DNA from: Deltaproteobacteria bacterium
GTDB lineage: Bacteria > Desulfobacterota > Binatia > UBA9968 > JAJDTQ01
Direction: 5' to 3'
Length of the DNA stretch: 59,867 nt
Assembly (NCBI GenBank): GCA_028818755.1
Contig: JAPPNF010000052.1
Span: forward strand, 1-59,867
Shown: piece by piece, positions 58,616-59,867 of the stretch
How the letters are laid out: each line of letters opens with the position of its first letter
Position numbering within the stretch: position 1 is the first letter of the stretch
Made by a program: the position numbers and the translations under genes
Notes under the pieces: generated by a model
Told to the model about the DNA's origin: nothing
Database searches by the model: none
Seen by the model: only the letters and a program-made list of their open reading frames with translations

Positions 58616-59158
58616 TCACAGTTCCTGAATCTGCCGCGAGAAGTTCTCGACCATGCGGTCCTGGTCGGCGGCCGCCATGTGCTGCTGGATCACCCGTTCG
58701 GCGGCGGCCTCGGCCAACAGCGCCATCTCTCCGCGGATCTGCTGCCGCGCCATCTTGACTTCCTGATCGGCCAGGAAATCCGCGTCGGCTTTCAGCTTGG
58801 CCGCCGACTCCTCCGCCTCGGCCACCATCCGGGTGCGTTCCCGCTCGCCTTCGGCTCTCAGCCCCTGCCGGATCCGTTCGCACTCATCGTCGAGAACTTC
58901 GAGCAATTCCCGGTACTTGCGAACATACCCCTCGGCTTCTCCCTTGGCCTCCTGGGCGGTGGCGACGGCTTCGATGAGTCCCTCCCGGCGCTGCTCGAGG
59001 TGCTTCTTGATCAGCGGAAGGCCGAAACGTTTGACCAGGTAGGCGAAGATCAGGAAGTTGATGAGCGGATACAGCAGCTCCGTAATCGAGGGAGTGTGAG
59101 CTCCGCCCGCGGTCGCGGCCCAGGCCGTGGATACGAAGATGTCGGTCAAGAGGGTCAT
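58616..59158 (-). CDS. atpF: ATP synthase b subunit
   Basis: 180 residues. A signal-like hydrophobic start (MTLLTDIFVSTAWAATAGGA) precedes the membrane segment LLYPLINFLIFAYLVKRFGL, then a long coiled coil rich in Glu, Arg and Ala (about 50-165). This is the Gram-negative form with a cleavable-looking leader. It forms the peripheral stalk as a heterodimer with b'. It overlaps the b' gene by 4 bp. Confidence 0.93.
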   Translation of the reverse strand: MTLLTDIFVSTAWAATAGGAHTPSITELLYPLINFLIFAYLVKRFGLPLIKKHLEQRREGLIEAVATAQEAKGEAEGYVRKYRELLEVLDDECERIRQGLRAEGERERTRMVAEAEESAAKLKADADFLADQEVKMARQQIRGEMALLAEAAAERVIQQHMAAADQDRMVENFSRQIQEL

Positions 59159-59583
59159 GTCAGCTTCCGGCCCAAAACCTTCTCCGCCATCTGCTGCGCG
59201 AGCGCCTCGGCGTTGGTCGAGGCCACCTGGCGCGCCGCCTCCATTTCCTTCTGGACCTCTTCCCGGATCTCCTGGATCTTTTGGGTGGCGGCGTCACGCC
59301 CCTGGGAGAGGATCACGTTGCGGGCCTTGAGGGCCTCTTCCCGGATCTCACTCTTGATGGCTTCCCCCTCGGCGCGCGCCTTGGCGATGGCGGCGTCGTA
59401 CCGCTCCTGCAACTCCTTCCCTTCCTCGTTCATGGTGCGTGCTTCGGCGTGAGCGCCCTCGGTGCGACGCTCCCGTTCCGCCATCAAACGTCCGACCGGC
59501 CCGAACAACACCCGGCGCAGGATGCCTAAAAGGATCAGGAACAGGACGATTTGGACTACCAGGGAAAAGTCTATGCTGATCAT
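59155..59583 (-). CDS. atpF': ATP synthase b' subunit
   Basis: 142 residues. The membrane helix MISIDFSLVVQIVLFLILLG is followed by RRVLFGPVGRLMAERERRTE, the conserved b/b' membrane-exit segment, and a long helix to the end. It lacks the leader of its partner, as expected for b'. It is the first gene of the operon; the a and c genes are not adjacent here. Confidence 0.93.
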   Translation of the reverse strand: MISIDFSLVVQIVLFLILLGILRRVLFGPVGRLMAERERRTEGAHAEARTMNEEGKELQERYDAAIAKARAEGEAIKSEIREEALKARNVILSQGRDAATQKIQEIREEVQKEMEAARQVASTNAEALAQQMAEKVLGRKLT

Positions 59584-59704
59584 GCTTCGCGTTCGTTGCT
59601 GAAGACACCGGACTCGGACGGCGAGCCCCGGTCAAGGAATGATACGGAGTGGCGTGAACCGTCTGAGGAAAGGCAAACCTCTGTCAACTGCCGACCACGG
59701 ACGG

Positions 59705-59733
59705 TCTATAGCATCCGCACCTGTGCTTGTCAA
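59705..59733 (-). promoter_or_regulatory. Sigma70-like promoter of the atp operon
   Basis: On the minus strand TTGACA (59733-59728) and TATAGA (59710-59705) are exactly 17 bp apart, about 120 bp before atpF'. A second TTGACA (59687-59682) lacks a -10. Confidence 0.75.
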
Positions 59734-59751
59734 AGAGAGGGGCGAAGAAGC

Positions 59752-59867
59752 TAGTGTCGCGTCCCGTAATTTCCTGGCATAAGTTGCGCAGGATTTTTTG
59801 TTGTCGGCAAGGCGCGATGACGAGCAGTGGCGGGTACCACGCGAGGAAGAGCAACGCAGCCGACGGC
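59752..59867. mobile_element. MITE-like element, copy 2 (truncated by window edge)
   Basis: It starts TAGTGTCGCGTCCCGTAATT and shares with copy 1 a core of about 75 bp that is nearly identical, including AAGGCGCGATGACGAGCAGT and ACCACGCGAGGAAGAGCAAC. The terminal region differs at several positions while the core does not. The right arm lies beyond the window. Confidence 0.82.

Noticed and set aside
59752..59867. CRISPR or retron-like hairpin array
   Set aside because: A single long-arm inverted element with a second copy 29 kb away; no spacer periodicity and no reverse transcriptase.

Overview
The window is chromosomal DNA of a high-GC, Gram-negative-type bacterium. It encodes a YidC with a large periplasmic domain, a coupled TetR/membrane-fusion/RND efflux operon, paired b and b' ATP synthase subunits, and a complex I operon without nuoE, F or G. 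Together with the many intergenic palindromic repeats, this suggests a deltaproteobacterial, Desulfobacterota or Tectomicrobia-like lineage. That placement is inference; there is no rRNA gene to test it.

Layout: (1) 1-2500, plus strand: 3' end of metG, then tatD and aroE. (2) 2500-10360: accessory island of lower GC. It holds a DUF4365 nuclease-like gene, wrecks of IS3 and IS1595 transposases, a DNA methyltransferase fused to an HNH nuclease domain with a truncated partner, and a coupled three-gene minus-strand operon. That operon encodes an ImmA/IrrE peptidase-macrodomain fusion, a P-loop kinase fused to a PurA/PurZ-like adenylosuccinate synthetase, and a DUF7002 (DarT-like) protein. (3) 10386-15620: groES-groEL, a glutathione S-transferase, a HigBA toxin-antitoxin pair, a nitrilase-family amidase, an orphan HicB and a small unknown gene. 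(4) 15817-25856, minus strand: nuoA-C-D-H-I-J-K-L-M-N, with nuoB missing. (5) 26057-29260: a substrate-binding-like protein, an unknown protein, and an ArsR-controlled permease. (6) 29463-38386: RibBA with a dead cyclohydrolase domain, pyrF-proS, and the TetR-MFP-RND efflux operon. (7) 38529-48137: rpmH-rnpA-yidD-yidC-jag, gpsA, gyrA and gyrB, genes often found near a replication origin. (8) 48692-53296: an MFS transporter and aroC-aroK-aroB-aroQ. (9) 53634-59583: the F1 ATP synthase operon with b' and b but without a and c.

The best candidate for an undescribed system is the three-gene operon at 6360-10036. A putative ADP-ribosyltransferase-like protein and a macrodomain recall DarTG. They are joined by a nucleotide kinase-adenylosuccinate synthetase fusion whose catalytic aspartate position is serine, the change I recall from phage PurZ (2-aminoadenine synthesis). 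All junctions are stop-start overlaps or directly abutting.

Palindromic repeats are abundant and reach into genes. One copy lies in frame inside proS, another encodes the C terminus of the RND pump, and a 163-bp MITE-like element supplies the stop codon of pyrF. A second copy of that MITE lies at the right edge of the window.
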